The position numbers and the translations under genes are program-made. A stretch of DNA of 64,000 nucleotides from Actinomadura sp. NBRC 104412 (GTDB taxonomy: Bacteria > Actinomycetota > Actinomycetes > Streptosporangiales > Streptosporangiaceae). The notes beneath the pieces are model-generated. The model had not been told where the DNA came from, did not search any database, and saw only the letters and a list, made by a program, of their open reading frames with translations. Every line of letters begins with the position of its first letter. The first letter of the stretch is position 1. The stretch is taken from NCBI RefSeq assembly GCF_030269515.1, contig NZ_BSTM01000006.1, forward strand, positions 124,001 to 188,000, read 5' to 3'. This document shows positions 1-11,296 of the stretch, piece after piece.

Positions 1-10
1 ATCGCAGATA

Positions 11-24
11 GCTTGATGTCGAGA
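11..24. promoter_or_regulatory. Palindromic motif upstream of aconitase gene
   Basis: The sequence GCTTGATGTCGAGA is an imperfect dyad (CTTGA...TCGAG) about 215 bp upstream of the aconitase start. The same 14-mer, as a perfect dyad (TCTTGACATCAAGA), occurs at 47845-47858, and the two agree at 12 of 14 positions when one is read on the opposite strand. This suggests a shared transcription factor site. The factor is not identified here. Confidence 0.4.
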
Positions 25-237
25 GAAAACCTGCGGAAGTTAGTCGGCCCCGATTCTCGAGCAAGGCCGTCACTAGGGCAGGATTCAGGGGGACGGTGAA
101 CCGCCCCGCCCGGGCCCTCGCCGGCCTTTCCCCCCGCGACCGGCGTGGCGCTGGATATCCGGGCATATCGGAAGATGAGGCAGCACGTCGCGCTCCCGTG
201 CAGCACCGGACGCGCGGCGGTGACGGAGGAGGAGTCC

Positions 238-3018
<2,781 letters not shown>

Positions 3019-3029
3019 CCCGCGTCGCC

Positions 3030-3063
3030 ATGGGCCGCCTCCACCCCCCAGGAGGCGGCCCAT
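3030..3063 (+). terminator. Hairpin terminator after acnA
   Basis: A perfect 13-bp inverted repeat (ATGGGCCGCCTCC at 3030-3042 and its complement at 3051-3063) with an 8-base loop, starting 12 bases after the acnA stop. There is no clear T tract, as is usual in high-GC actinobacteria. The right arm contains the ATG at 3062, which argues against that ATG as the start of the next gene. Confidence 0.75.
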
Positions 3064-3103
3064 GTTTCCCGGTCGGGAAATATGGGATGTAACGTCCCCG
3101 CAC

Positions 3104-3823
3104 GTGCCCACAACGGACTTCCTCGTGGTCGGCGGGCTGGCCGCGCTGATCGGCTCCATCGTGCAGGGCAGCGTGGGACTGGGCGTGGGCCTGGTCGCCA
3201 CGCCGATCGTCACGATGCTGTACCCCCACCTGATGCCCGGCGCCCTCCTGGTCGCGGCGACCGTCCTGCCGCTGGCCACGCTGACCCGTGAGGTCCGGCA
3301 CGCCGACCTCGGCGGCCTCGGCTGGGCCTTCGGCGGGCGCCTGATCGGCACCCCGCTGGGCGTCTGGGTGGTCGCCACCGTCCCCACCCGTGTGCTCGGC
3401 GTCCTGGTCGGCGGGATGGTGCTGGCCGCGCTCGGCGCCGGCCTGTGGTCGGGACGGGTGCCGCGCAACCCGGGCACCCTCACCACCGCGGGGCTCGTCG
3501 CCGGCGCCACCGGCACCGCCTCGGCCATCGGCGGCCCCCCGCTCGCCCTGCTCTACCAGCACGAGAGCGGCCCCAAGGTCCGCGCGACGCTCGCGGTCTT
3601 CTTCACCATCGGCGCCGCCCTCTCCCTGACCACCCTCGCCGCCGCGGGCCGGCTCCCCGGGGAGCAGGTCACCGCCGGCCTGGCCCTCACCCCGTTCGTC
3701 CTGACCGGTTTCCTGGTGGCGGGGCCGGTACGCCGGTACGTGGACGACGGCCGCATGCGCAAGGCCATCCTCATCGTGGTAGGCGCGTCCGCCGTCACCC
3801 TGATCGTCCGTAACCTGATCTGA
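3104..3823 (+). CDS. TauE/SafE family sulfite exporter-like permease
   Basis: A hydrophobic protein of about 239 residues with roughly eight membrane segments and the family's repeated glycine-rich helices (GSIVQGSVGLGVGLVATP near the N terminus, and TGTASAIGGPPLALLYQ in the second half). Members move sulfite, sulfoacetate or other small organic anions across the membrane; the substrate cannot be read from sequence. An ATG at 3062 sits inside the acnA terminator stem, so I prefer the GTG at 3104, although its ribosome site is weak. The stop overlaps the start of the next gene (TGATG), so the two are probably co-translated. Confidence 0.85.
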   Translation: MPTTDFLVVGGLAALIGSIVQGSVGLGVGLVATPIVTMLYPHLMPGALLVAATVLPLATLTREVRHADLGGLGWAFGGRLIGTPLGVWVVATVPTRVLGVLVGGMVLAALGAGLWSGRVPRNPGTLTTAGLVAGATGTASAIGGPPLALLYQHESGPKVRATLAVFFTIGAALSLTTLAAAGRLPGEQVTAGLALTPFVLTGFLVAGPVRRYVDDGRMRKAILIVVGASAVTLIVRNLI

Positions 3824-4386
3824 TGCGCCCCACCAAAGAGGACCTGGAGGCGGCCCGGGACCGCGTCATCCCCGACGTCCTCCCACCCGACGGCGAACCC
3901 CTGCGCGTTCTGTTCTGCGGCATCAACCCGGGCCTCTACTCCGGCGCCACGGGCCACCACTTCGCCCGCCCCGGCAACCGTTTCTGGCCCGCCCTGCACC
4001 TGTCCGGCTTCACTCCGCGCCGCCTGGCCCCATCCGAACAGCACCTGCTGCCCTCGTACGGGTTGGGCATCACCAACCTCGCGCACCGCACCACGGCCCG
4101 CGCCGACGAGCTCACCCCCGAGGAACTACGCGAAGGTGGCCTGCGCTTGCGCGCCCTCGTCGAACGCCACCGCCCCGCCTACCTGGCCGTCGCGGGCGTC
4201 ACCGCGTACCGCACCGCCTTCGGCGACCCCCGCGCACAGATCGGCCCGCAACCGGACACCTTCGGGCCGTCCCGCCTGTGGATCCTCCCCAACCCCAGCG
4301 GCCTCAACGCAAGCTGGCAACTGACCAGGATCGCGGCCGAGTTCACCCGCCTCCGCGAGTGCGCCGCCCTCAGAACTCCGCCGTGA
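3823..4386 (+). CDS. mug: G/U mismatch-specific DNA glycosylase (Mug/TDG type)
   Basis: A base-excision repair enzyme that removes uracil or other damaged pyrimidines paired with guanine. The 187-residue sequence carries the family motif GINPGLYS at residues 33-40 (Asn35 is the catalytic position of the Mug/TDG family) and the helix-wedge motif NPSGLN at 157-162. The ATG overlaps the previous stop by one base. Its last 17 bases overlap the convergent Uma2 gene. A partial copy of its 3' end lies at 5171-5233, evidence of a local duplication. Confidence 0.93.
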   Translation: MRPTKEDLEAARDRVIPDVLPPDGEPLRVLFCGINPGLYSGATGHHFARPGNRFWPALHLSGFTPRRLAPSEQHLLPSYGLGITNLAHRTTARADELTPEELREGGLRLRALVERHRPAYLAVAGVTAYRTAFGDPRAQIGPQPDTFGPSRLWILPNPSGLNASWQLTRIAAEFTRLRECAALRTPP

Positions 4387-4984
4387 CGCCGGGATCGAAG
4401 CTCACCTCGATGGGCACGTCCGCCTGGATCACGGCCTTGAACACCGAACCCCGCCTGGTCACCGAATCCGCCCGGTAGGTGGTGGCCTCCTCGTCCAAGA
4501 TCATGAGATGCACCAGGGGATCCGGCGTGAACTCGGCGATCCAGTACTGGGGGATGCCGAGCATGGCGTATTCCTTGAGCTTGCGGACCTTGTCGGTGCG
4601 CTCGCTGGAGCTGCCGGGCGAGATCACCTCGATCGCCAGCAGCGCCTCGCCGCCCGGGATCGTGGTGGGGTCGCGGTGGACGATGGAGGCTCGGGCCGCG
4701 TCCCTGGGAACCACGAAGACGTCCGGTTTGCGGATGCCGGCGGGCGTGCTGATCTCCCATTCGCCGCCGCCGACGACGAAGGCGTCGGCGCCCGCCTCGC
4801 GCACGGCGTCCCTGATCAGATCTCGGAGCGTGTCCACTGCCCACTGGTGCGGCGCGCTCGGGGACAACTCGACCAGCCACCCATCCTCAAGCTCGAGGCC
4901 CTTACCGTCGTCCGCTCGGGCGTGCAGGTCCTCGATCGTGTACGGGCCGAAACCGCCATGGTCATGCACCCGCTGACTGCGCAT
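4370..4984 (-). CDS. Uma2 family (DUF820) putative restriction endonuclease, copy A
   Basis: Uma2 proteins have a PD-(D/E)XK nuclease-like fold and occur in many copies in actinobacteria and cyanobacteria; their biological role is unknown. This 204-residue copy shows the family core (HGGFGPYTIEDLHA, LELEDGWLVELSPS, STPAGIRKPDVFVVP, LAIEVISPGSSSERTDK) with the expected Asp (KPD) and Glu-Val (IEVISPGS) nuclease positions, and the YWI segment. I start at the ATG at 4984 because GGGAGCGG precedes it, exactly as in the paralogue at 5244-5870. It is convergent with mug and overlaps it by 17 bases. It is about half identical to copy B by eye. Confidence 0.85.
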   Translation of the reverse strand: MRSQRVHDHGGFGPYTIEDLHARADDGKGLELEDGWLVELSPSAPHQWAVDTLRDLIRDAVREAGADAFVVGGGEWEISTPAGIRKPDVFVVPRDAARASIVHRDPTTIPGGEALLAIEVISPGSSSERTDKVRKLKEYAMLGIPQYWIAEFTPDPLVHLMILDEEATTYRADSVTRRGSVFKAVIQADVPIEVSFDPGVTAEF

Positions 4985-5100
4985 GGCCCGCTCCCGTCGG
5001 TGGCGTGGTGGATCAACGTCGGTCGCGGACAACGTTACCCCTGCCGCCATGGTGACTTATCGTAGCCGATCGATTGCGCTCAGGAAGGGTGTTGGGTGGC

Positions 5101-5171
5101 GGTGAGCATGGATTCGACCTTGGTCAGCAAGGTTTGGGTGGGTTCCCACAGTTCCGGGCGGCCGAGGGCGA
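5101..5171 (-). pseudogene. Remnant of the 3' end of the ASCH gene (duplication scar)
   Basis: These 71 bases match 5991-6061, the 3' part of the ASCH-domain gene, at almost every position (GGTGAGCATGGATTCGACCT, then GTTCCGGGCGGCCGAGGGCG). The rest of the gene is missing. The match stops exactly where similarity to mug begins, so this is the junction of a tandem duplication. Confidence 0.85.
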
Positions 5172-5233
5172 GCGGCCTCAACGCAAGCCGGCCCCTGAAC
5201 AAGATCGCCGAAGAACTCGCCCGCCTCCGCGAG
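5171..5233 (+). pseudogene. Remnant of the 3' end of mug (duplication scar)
   Basis: These bases match 4297-4359 inside mug (AGCGGCCTCAACGCAAGC, then GCCCGCCTCCGCGAG), encoding the NPSGLNA-like C-terminal part, but the rest of mug is absent. They run straight into the 3' end of Uma2 copy B, just as mug runs into copy A. The order is ASCH end, mug end, Uma2, which is what a tandem duplication of a mug-end/Uma2/ASCH-end unit would leave. Confidence 0.85.
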
Positions 5234-5243
5234 GTGACCGACC

Positions 5244-5870
5244 TCAGCGTGCCGTAAGTACCTGAGGGTCGAAGCGCACGGTGAACGGTTTGTCCGCATC
5301 CACTGTGACTTCCAGAGTATTGCCCGCCTCGACCGAAAGATGTAGGCGGTAGGCGCCAGTCCTATTCCCAGCGGGATCGGTCTCGTTGTCGTCCAAGACG
5401 TAGACCTCCACCTTGGGGGTGGGGGTGTAGTCAACGATCCAATACTGGGGGATGTTCAGTTCGGCGTACTCCCTGAGCTTACGGACACGGTCTGTACGCT
5501 CGGTCGAGCTACCCGGTGAGACCACTTCTGCGACAAGCAGCAAGTCCTGGCCGGAGGTGGTGGTCACGCCGTCGTGCCAGGCATGGTAAACGTGCTCTGG
5601 TACAACGAACACGTCAGGTCTCCGGATGCCCGCCGGGGTGCTGATCTCCCAATCCCCGCCTCTATCAACGTAGACGGAAGCGCCCGCCCGTATCGCAGCC
5701 GCCTCGATACACTCGTGAAGCCTCCGATAAGCGATTTGATGCAACGGGCGTGGCGGCAAGTCGACCAGCCATCCGTCCTCGAGTTCAAGGCCTCGGCCTT
5801 CGTCCTCTCGGGCGTGCAGGTCTTCCACCGTGTACGGACCGAATCCACCGTGGTCGTGCGCGACGCTCAC
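5244..5870 (-). CDS. Uma2 family (DUF820) putative restriction endonuclease, copy B
   Basis: A 208-residue paralogue of the gene at 4370-4984, with the same HDHGGFGPYTVEDLHA start, LELEDGWLVDLPP, STPAGIRRPDVFVVP, VAEVVSPGSSTERTDR and QYWIVDYTP segments. The putative nuclease positions are kept (RPD, and Glu in AEVVSPGS), so it looks intact. The GTG at 5870 is preferred because the GGGAGCGG ribosome-site sequence before copy A is conserved here. Flanking remnants show that it is one arm of a tandem duplication. Divergence between copies suggests the event is not recent. Confidence 0.84.
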   Translation of the reverse strand: MSVAHDHGGFGPYTVEDLHAREDEGRGLELEDGWLVDLPPRPLHQIAYRRLHECIEAAAIRAGASVYVDRGGDWEISTPAGIRRPDVFVVPEHVYHAWHDGVTTTSGQDLLLVAEVVSPGSSTERTDRVRKLREYAELNIPQYWIVDYTPTPKVEVYVLDDNETDPAGNRTGAYRLHLSVEAGNTLEVTVDADKPFTVRFDPQVLTAR

Positions 5871-5960
5871 GTTCCGCTCCCATCGATGGCGCGACAGATC
5901 CACCCAGGACTACGGTACCCCGCCCGACTGCCGCGACTCAATGTAGTCGAACGCTGACGC

Positions 5961-6401
5961 TCAGGCGCCGTGATTGGACTGAGTGGTTGTGGTGAGCATG
6001 GATTCGACCTTGGTGAGCAGGGTCTGGGTGGGTTCCCACAGTTCCGGGCGGCCGAGGGCGACGATGGGGCGGGGGAGGGGCTGGATGTCGGTCAGGCGCC
6101 AGTGGTGGGCGCCCGGCTGGGACCAGGGGCCGCAGTCGCAGGGGCCTTCGACCAGGGCCTTGGAGCAGACGTCGTCCAGGCGGGCGACGGCGATGACGGC
6201 GCCGATGGTGGCGAGGGGGTCGCGCGGGTCCCAGCCCGCGGAGCGGATCAGGGGATGGTCGCACGCCTTGAGGTCGACGCGCATGGAGGCGTGGATGAGC
6301 AGGGGGCCGCGGTAGGCGGTCGGCAGAGCCTGGTTGGCGATGGCCTTGCCGCTGCGGGCGATCCCGAAGGCCCAGGGCTGCTGCACGCTGATCGCCTGCA
6401 C
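5961..6401 (-). CDS. ASCH domain protein
   Basis: ASCH domains have a PUA-like fold and are thought to bind RNA or modified bases. The N-terminal part shows the typical pattern QAISVQQPWAFGIARSGKA followed by YRGPLLIHAS. The protein is 146 residues if translation starts at the GTG at 6401, which has GGAG five bases upstream; a start at 6500 would add an Arg-rich, unlikely extension. The C-terminal half (IGAVIAVARLDDV, then a Cys/Pro-rich stretch and WRLTDIQPLPRPIVALGRPELW) fits an ASCH protein with a normal end. Its 3' end is duplicated at 5101-5171. Substrate unknown. Confidence 0.75.
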   Translation of the reverse strand: MQAISVQQPWAFGIARSGKAIANQALPTAYRGPLLIHASMRVDLKACDHPLIRSAGWDPRDPLATIGAVIAVARLDDVCSKALVEGPCDCGPWSQPGAHHWRLTDIQPLPRPIVALGRPELWEPTQTLLTKVESMLTTTTQSNHGA

Positions 6402-6520
6402 ACGGACTCCAATCCGCTTCGTCCGTCTCCCGGTCGGGCCGCGACCGAGGACGGTACGGCGCGACGTAGAGATTTTCCCTCCATTCGCCCCGTTCGGCAA
6501 AACGGCTGCGGCCCGCCGGA

Positions 6521-6560
6521 CCGTCTCCTCTCCGGGAGGGGGTGACCGGAGGGGAGACGG
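6521..6560 (-). terminator. Hairpin terminator after the sortase gene
   Basis: A 15-bp inverted repeat (CCGTCTCCTCTCCGG at 6521-6535, partner at 6546-6560, one wobble pair) with a 10-base loop, beginning 5 bases beyond the stop of the minus-strand sortase gene. It separates the sortase pair from the ASCH gene. Confidence 0.75.
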
Positions 6561-6565
6561 GCCGT

Positions 6566-7204
6566 TCAGACGCCCTGGACCAGCTTGGCGTACACGATGA
6601 TGTTGTTCTTGTAGTGGCCGCTGGACGGGTCGAAGGCGCCGCCGCAGGTCACCAGGCGCAGGGACGAGTAGTCGATCTGCTCGCCGAAGACCTTCTTGTG
6701 CGGGAACGCGTCCTTGTCCACGCTCTGGAGGCGCTGCACCGCGAACGTGGCGACGGTACCGTTCTTTCGGGCCACCCGGATGAGGTCGCCCGGCTTCAGC
6801 TCCTTGAGCCTGTAGAAGACGGCGGCCCTCTTGTTGGCGTCGACATGGCCGAGGATCACCGCAGGCCCGGCCTCGCCGGGCGTGACCCCCTCCTTGTACC
6901 AGCCGGTGTAGTTGGGACGGCTCAGCGGCGGCTCCTCGATCCGGCCGTCGGGACGCAGCCCGATCGTGCCGACCGGGGCGGATACGCCGATCTTGGGGAT
7001 CGTGATGGTCTCGGGCAGGGACTCCGCGAGCGGCGGCGCCTCCTTCAGCGTTCCCGGGGCGGCCGAGGCCGGAGGGGACGACGCGGAACCGCGGGCGGTG
7101 GGCGTCCCGTCACCGCCGCAGGCGCCGATCAGGAGCCCGGTGAGCAGCACGCCGGCCGCCGCGCACGCGGCGCGGCGACCGGCGATGGTGATGCGCTGGG
7201 GCAA
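6566..7204 (-). CDS. Class F sortase
   Basis: A membrane-anchored transpeptidase that attaches surface proteins to the cell wall. The 212-residue protein has an N-terminal hydrophobic segment ending in IGACGG (a signal anchor, or possibly a lipobox), a Ser/Pro linker, then the catalytic domain with His in LGHVD and Cys in LVTCGG at about residue 187. Its small size and TCGG motif fit class F. I use the TTG at 7204: it lies one base after the stop of the upstream gene and has GGGAG about 10 bases before it. The upstream gene is its likely substrate, so the two form a dedicated operon. Confidence 0.85.
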   Translation of the reverse strand: MPQRITIAGRRAACAAAGVLLTGLLIGACGGDGTPTARGSASSPPASAAPGTLKEAPPLAESLPETITIPKIGVSAPVGTIGLRPDGRIEEPPLSRPNYTGWYKEGVTPGEAGPAVILGHVDANKRAAVFYRLKELKPGDLIRVARKNGTVATFAVQRLQSVDKDAFPHKKVFGEQIDYSSLRLVTCGGAFDPSSGHYKNNIIVYAKLVQGV

Positions 7205-7205
7205 T

Positions 7206-7826
7206 TCAGGAACTCTCCCGCCCGGCCCGGCGCCGCAGCGCGAGCGCGCCCAGCCCCGCGGCGGCCAGCGCGGCGGCCGAGCCCCCGGCCAGCAGCGGCA
7301 TGCCCGGGCCGCCCTGGGTGCTGCCGTCACCGGTGTCGATCCGCCCGGTGGGGATCTTGCCGGTCGGCTTGCCGGGCTTCATCTCCCCCTTCTCCGGGTT
7401 GGTGGTGAACGTGACCGTGCCGTGGTCCTTGCAGGTCACCCGCGCGATGGACGGGTTGGGCAGGGACGACTTGAAGGTGCCGGTGGCGGTCCAGGTGTCG
7501 TCACCGGTCTTGCTGACGGGAAGCGGGTCCTGCGTGTAGGCGTTGCTGGTGATGGTGACCTCGGTCGGGCAGGTCACCGTGAAGGTGGTCTTCCCGCCGG
7601 GCACCACCCGCGTCGTCGACAGCTTCACGTCATCGAAGCCGAACTCGAACGTCGGCGGCTCGCTCGGGTCCGGGTCCGACGGGGTCGGGGAGTCCGACGG
7701 GTCGGGGGCCTCGGTGGTCGGCGGGCTGCTGGGGTCGTCGGTGGGCGTCGCCAGGGCAGGGCCCGCCATACCCAGGACCAGTAGTGCGGCGGCGGCACCG
7801 GCGGCCGCCAGTCGGGTGGGATGCAT
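7206..7826 (-). CDS. Cell-wall-anchored secreted protein, likely sortase F substrate
   Basis: The 206-residue protein starts with a signal peptide (Arg, then a long Ala/Leu stretch ending GPALA), followed by a Pro/Ser/Thr/Asp-rich linker, one beta-rich domain of about 90 residues with two cysteines (TVTCP and RVTCK), and a C-terminal hydrophobic helix with an RRR tail. There is no LPXTG; instead IPTGRIDTGDGS precedes the hydrophobic segment, like the P-x-G-x-x-(D/E)TG motifs seen in actinobacterial sortase F/E substrates. The ATG at 7826 has GAGGAGAG just upstream. The adjacent sortase supports wall attachment. The function of the outer domain is unknown. Confidence 0.75.
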   Translation of the reverse strand: MHPTRLAAAGAAAALLVLGMAGPALATPTDDPSSPPTTEAPDPSDSPTPSDPDPSEPPTFEFGFDDVKLSTTRVVPGGKTTFTVTCPTEVTITSNAYTQDPLPVSKTGDDTWTATGTFKSSLPNPSIARVTCKDHGTVTFTTNPEKGEMKPGKPTGKIPTGRIDTGDGSTQGGPGMPLLAGGSAAALAAAGLGALALRRRAGRESS

Positions 7827-8094
7827 TTCGCTCTCCTCGAAGAGGGAAGGGGCTTTCGCTCCCGCCCGCCGCGATGCGTGTTGGCGGGGTTGCGCCGCGA
7901 TCGGCACGGGGAACACGTCCGGCCCTGCCCGCGGTGTCGCGGGATCGTCGGGAGGGAGGGAACGAAAGCCAGATATTGGGCCGTGAGCTTATCCGCGTTT
8001 TCCGCCGGGAACACCGGTCGGAATGATCTCTGGCCTGTTCTGGCCGATCAGGAAACCAATGGGCTATTTCGCGCGTCGGGGGCCTTTTCGCGTG

Positions 8095-8961
8095 TCATCC
8101 CTTGAGGGCTCCGGCCATCAGCCCGCGCATGAAGAACCGTCCGAGCAGCAGGTATACCAGCAGAGTGGGCAGCGAGGCGAGCAGGGCCGACGCCATCTGC
8201 TGGTTGTACTGGACGGCGACCGCTCCCGACCCGGCCGTGTTGTTGAGCATGACGGTGACCGGCCAGCTGTCGGGCGCGCCCAGGAACACCGCGAACAGGA
8301 AGTCGTTCCACATCGAGGTGAACTGCCAGATCAGGGTGACCGCGAAGGCGGGGCCGGACACCGGCAGGACGATCGAGGCGTAGGTGCGCAGCATCCCGGC
8401 GCCGTCGACCCGCGCGGCCTCGATCAGCTCGTCGGGGATCGTGACGTAGTAGTTCCGAAAGATCAGCGTGCAGATCGGGATGCCGTACACCACATGCGCC
8501 AGAACCAGCCCGCGGATGGTGCCGACCAGTTCCATATCGGTCAGTAAACCCGCCAGCGGGATCATCACCGCTTGGTACGGGATGAACATCCCGAAAAGGA
8601 ACAGCGTGAACACCGCGTCCGCGCCGGGAAACCGCCACTTCGACAGCACGTAGCCGTTGAGCGAGCCGAGCACCGCCGAGATCAGCGAGCCGGTGACGGC
8701 GATCTTGACGCTGTTCTCCAGCCCGCCGCGCAGCGACTCCCAGGCGGCCGACCAGCCCTGCGTGCTCCACTGCCCCGGAAGGTTCCACGCGCTGCTGGGA
8801 TCGGCCTCCTGAAGCGACTTGAAGCTGGTGACGAACAGCACGTACACCGGCATCAGGAACAGCAGCACGAACGCGAGCAGCACCACGAAACGGGCGATCC
8901 GCATGCCGCGCCGGTCGCGCACGCCGGTACGGCCCCGGGCGGTCACCGACGCCGCGCTCAC
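8095..8961 (-). CDS. Carbohydrate ABC transporter permease (MalG/GanQ type)
   Basis: Inner-membrane subunit of a sugar importer. The 288-residue protein has six membrane segments and the cytoplasmic EAA loop (IPDELIEAARVDGAGMLRTYASIVLP) that docks to the ATPase. The GTG start at 8961 overlaps the stop of the partner permease (GTGA), so translation is coupled. Third gene of a binding protein-permease-permease operon on the minus strand. No ATPase gene is present here, which is usual when the shared actinobacterial ATPase MsiK is used. Confidence 0.92.
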   Translation of the reverse strand: MSAASVTARGRTGVRDRRGMRIARFVVLLAFVLLFLMPVYVLFVTSFKSLQEADPSSAWNLPGQWSTQGWSAAWESLRGGLENSVKIAVTGSLISAVLGSLNGYVLSKWRFPGADAVFTLFLFGMFIPYQAVMIPLAGLLTDMELVGTIRGLVLAHVVYGIPICTLIFRNYYVTIPDELIEAARVDGAGMLRTYASIVLPVSGPAFAVTLIWQFTSMWNDFLFAVFLGAPDSWPVTVMLNNTAGSGAVAVQYNQQMASALLASLPTLLVYLLLGRFFMRGLMAGALKG

Positions 8962-9896
8962 GAGGCGCGCTCCGCCCGTACGGACCACACCAGATAGGGG
9001 ATCACCAGCACGGCGACGGCCACCAGCAGGTACGTGGCGATGGTGGCGCCGTTGGCCGGGTCGTGGGAGTCGAACACCTCCACGTACGTGGCGATGGCCG
9101 GGACATAGGTGATGATCTGCTTGCCCGCGATCGCCATGATCAGGTCGAACACCTTGAGCGAGATATGGCCGAGGATGATCAGCGCGGACAGCGTCACCGG
9201 CCGCAGCTGCGGGAACACCACGTACCGGTACACCTTCCACTCCGAGGCGCCGTCGACCCTGGCGGCCTCCCGCAGGTCCTCGGGAACGCTGCGGAAGCCG
9301 GCCAGGTAGAGCGCCATGACATAGCCCGACATCTGCCAGATCGCGGGCAGCGCCATCGCGGCCATGCCCCAGGTCGGGTTCTGCCACCAGTTGTTGGCGA
9401 GCGCGTCAAAACCGGTCTTGTTGAAGAGCTGGTTGAGGCCGACGGCGCGTTCGGGCGGCGCCGGGTTCATCAGCCAGCGCCACACCACGCCGCTGGCGAT
9501 GAACGAGATCGCCATCGGGAAGAGGTAGACGGCGCGGAACCCCGCCTCCCACCGGATGCCCTTCTCCATGAGGAAGGCCAGGAACGCCCCGAGGAGCAGC
9601 GCGCCGCCCACGAACACGACCGTGAACAGCAGGGCGTGCCGGACGGCCGGCGGCCAGGTCGGGTCGTCCCAGAGGTCGACGAAGTTCTTTCCCTTGTCGA
9701 ACCCGTACGGCGTGACCTCGTCGTGCCGCCCGCTGAGCGCGACCCGCGTGTTCCAGAAGATCAGCCCGTACACGAACAGGCCGATGGCGACGATGGACGG
9801 CGAGAGCAGCAGCAGCCCGGGAAGCCATCGCCGGGAACGTCCCGGCGACCAGCGGCGACCCGGGCCGCCGCGCGCCCGCCCCTTGAGCGCCGTCAC
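8958..9896 (-). CDS. Carbohydrate ABC transporter permease (MalF/GanP type)
   Basis: First permease of the sugar importer, 312 residues, with six membrane segments and the EAA motif (VPEDLREAARVDGASEWKVYRYVVFP). The GTG at 9896 overlaps the stop codon of the binding-protein gene (TAGTG) by one base, so I prefer it to longer reading-frame extensions. A basic N terminus precedes the first helix (WLPGLLLLSPSIVAIGLFVYG). The partner permease follows with a 4-base overlap. Confidence 0.92.
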   Translation of the reverse strand: MTALKGRARGGPGRRWSPGRSRRWLPGLLLLSPSIVAIGLFVYGLIFWNTRVALSGRHDEVTPYGFDKGKNFVDLWDDPTWPPAVRHALLFTVVFVGGALLLGAFLAFLMEKGIRWEAGFRAVYLFPMAISFIASGVVWRWLMNPAPPERAVGLNQLFNKTGFDALANNWWQNPTWGMAAMALPAIWQMSGYVMALYLAGFRSVPEDLREAARVDGASEWKVYRYVVFPQLRPVTLSALIILGHISLKVFDLIMAIAGKQIITYVPAIATYVEVFDSHDPANGATIATYLLVAVAVLVIPYLVWSVRAERAS

Positions 9897-11176
9897 TACT
9901 GCGCGTTGGCCTTGGCCGTCTGGACGAGGGCCTGCTGCAGCTTGGTCACGTCCTTGTTCTGGAGGAACAGTCCCACGGCCTGGTCGATGTCGGTGTGCCA
10001 CTTCTTGTTGGAGTAGACGCCGTGCCAGAACGAGCCGGCCAGCTTGATGCCCGGCTTGTTCCACTCGTTGATCGCGTACTCCAGGTAGCCCTTGTACAGG
10101 GCCTTGTCGGCGTCCTTACGCGCGGGGATGGAGCCCTTCTTGGGGTTGAAGAGGTCCTGCCCCTCCTTGCTGCCGACCTCCTTGAGCCAGGCCAGCGCGC
10201 CGCCGCGGTGCGGGGCGTTCTTCGGCAGCGTGAAGCTGTCGGACAGCCACATGTAGACGCCTTCGGTGCCGGGCGCCGCCGCGTACTTGAAGTCGGTGTC
10301 CAGCTTCTTGGCCAGGCCGTTGGGCGGCGGGTTCACGTAGTAGCCGTACGCCCAGTCGCCCATGATGTTGAACGCGGCCTTGCCGTCCACGACCGCCTTG
10401 GCCGCGCCCTGCCAGTCGGTGGAGGCCGCCTCGGCGGTGGTGTACTTCATGATCTCGGCGAACTCGCCCAGCGCCTTGGTGACCGCGGGACCGCTCCAGT
10501 CGCCGCCGGGCTTCCACAGCGCGTTGTAGGCGTCCGCGCCCATCGAGCCGAGCAGGACGTTCTCCAGCAGGTGGTCGGCGGTCCACTGGGCGCCGAGCGA
10601 CAGCGGCACCTTGCCGGCCGCGTCGACCTTCTTCAGCGCGTCGATGAACTCGGGGATCGACGTGGGCGGTCCGGACACCCCGGCCTCGTCGAGGATCTTC
10701 GGGTTGTACCAGAGGATGTTGGAGCGGTGGATGTTCACCGGCACCGAGTAGATCTTGCCCTGGTAGGAGATCTGGTCGAGGAGCTGCTGCGGGTACGCCT
10801 GCTTGAGGTTGTTCTCCTCGTAGAAGGAGTCCAGCGGCTCGATCTGCCCGGCCTTGATGTAGTCGAGGAGTTCGGCGCCCGCGTGTCCCTGGAAGGAGTC
10901 CGGCGGCTTGCGGTTCTGCAACCGGCTGGCCAGCACGGCCTGCGCCTGGGTGCCCGAGCCGCCGGCGATCGCGGCGTTGGTGAACTTGATCCCCGGGTTC
11001 TTCTTCTCGAAGTCGGCCTGCAGTGCCTTGAGGCCGTCGGCCTCGCCGGGGCCGGTCCACCAGGAGAAGACCTCCACTTCGGAGGCGTCGCCGCCCCCTC
11101 CGTCGCCGCCGCAACCCGAAATGACCAGCGCGCCGCTGAGGGCCACTGCGGCGACGGCCTTCCACCGTCCTCGCAT
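9896..11176 (-). CDS. Extracellular solute-binding lipoprotein, sugar ABC importer
   Basis: Family 1 solute-binding protein of 426 residues. It has a lipoprotein signal ([21 protein letters not shown], then the lipobox Cys) and the family motif around residue 110 onward ([13 protein letters not shown]; later [35 protein letters not shown]). It captures a carbohydrate outside the membrane and delivers it to the two permeases encoded next. The ATG at 11176 has AAAGGGA seven bases upstream. A TTGACC at 11228-11233 could be part of its promoter. Sugar specificity cannot be read; the many Trp residues are typical of sugar binding. Confidence 0.92.
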   Translation of the reverse strand: MRGRWKAVAAVALSGALVISGCGGDGGGGDASEVEVFSWWTGPGEADGLKALQADFEKKNPGIKFTNAAIAGGSGTQAQAVLASRLQNRKPPDSFQGHAGAELLDYIKAGQIEPLDSFYEENNLKQAYPQQLLDQISYQGKIYSVPVNIHRSNILWYNPKILDEAGVSGPPTSIPEFIDALKKVDAAGKVPLSLGAQWTADHLLENVLLGSMGADAYNALWKPGGDWSGPAVTKALGEFAEIMKYTTAEAASTDWQGAAKAVVDGKAAFNIMGDWAYGYYVNPPPNGLAKKLDTDFKYAAAPGTEGVYMWLSDSFTLPKNAPHRGGALAWLKEVGSKEGQDLFNPKKGSIPARKDADKALYKGYLEYAINEWNKPGIKLAGSFWHGVYSNKKWHTDIDQAVGLFLQNKDVTKLQQALVQTAKANAQ

Positions 11177-11296
11177 CGCACGTCCCTTTCGTCCCGGAGC
11201 ACCAAGCGTCCGCTCGGCACGGGTGAAGGTCAACAGCCGCGACCGAATAGTGATCTCGTGGTTACCGTGCGCCGAGGCCGGCGCCGTCCGGGCGCC

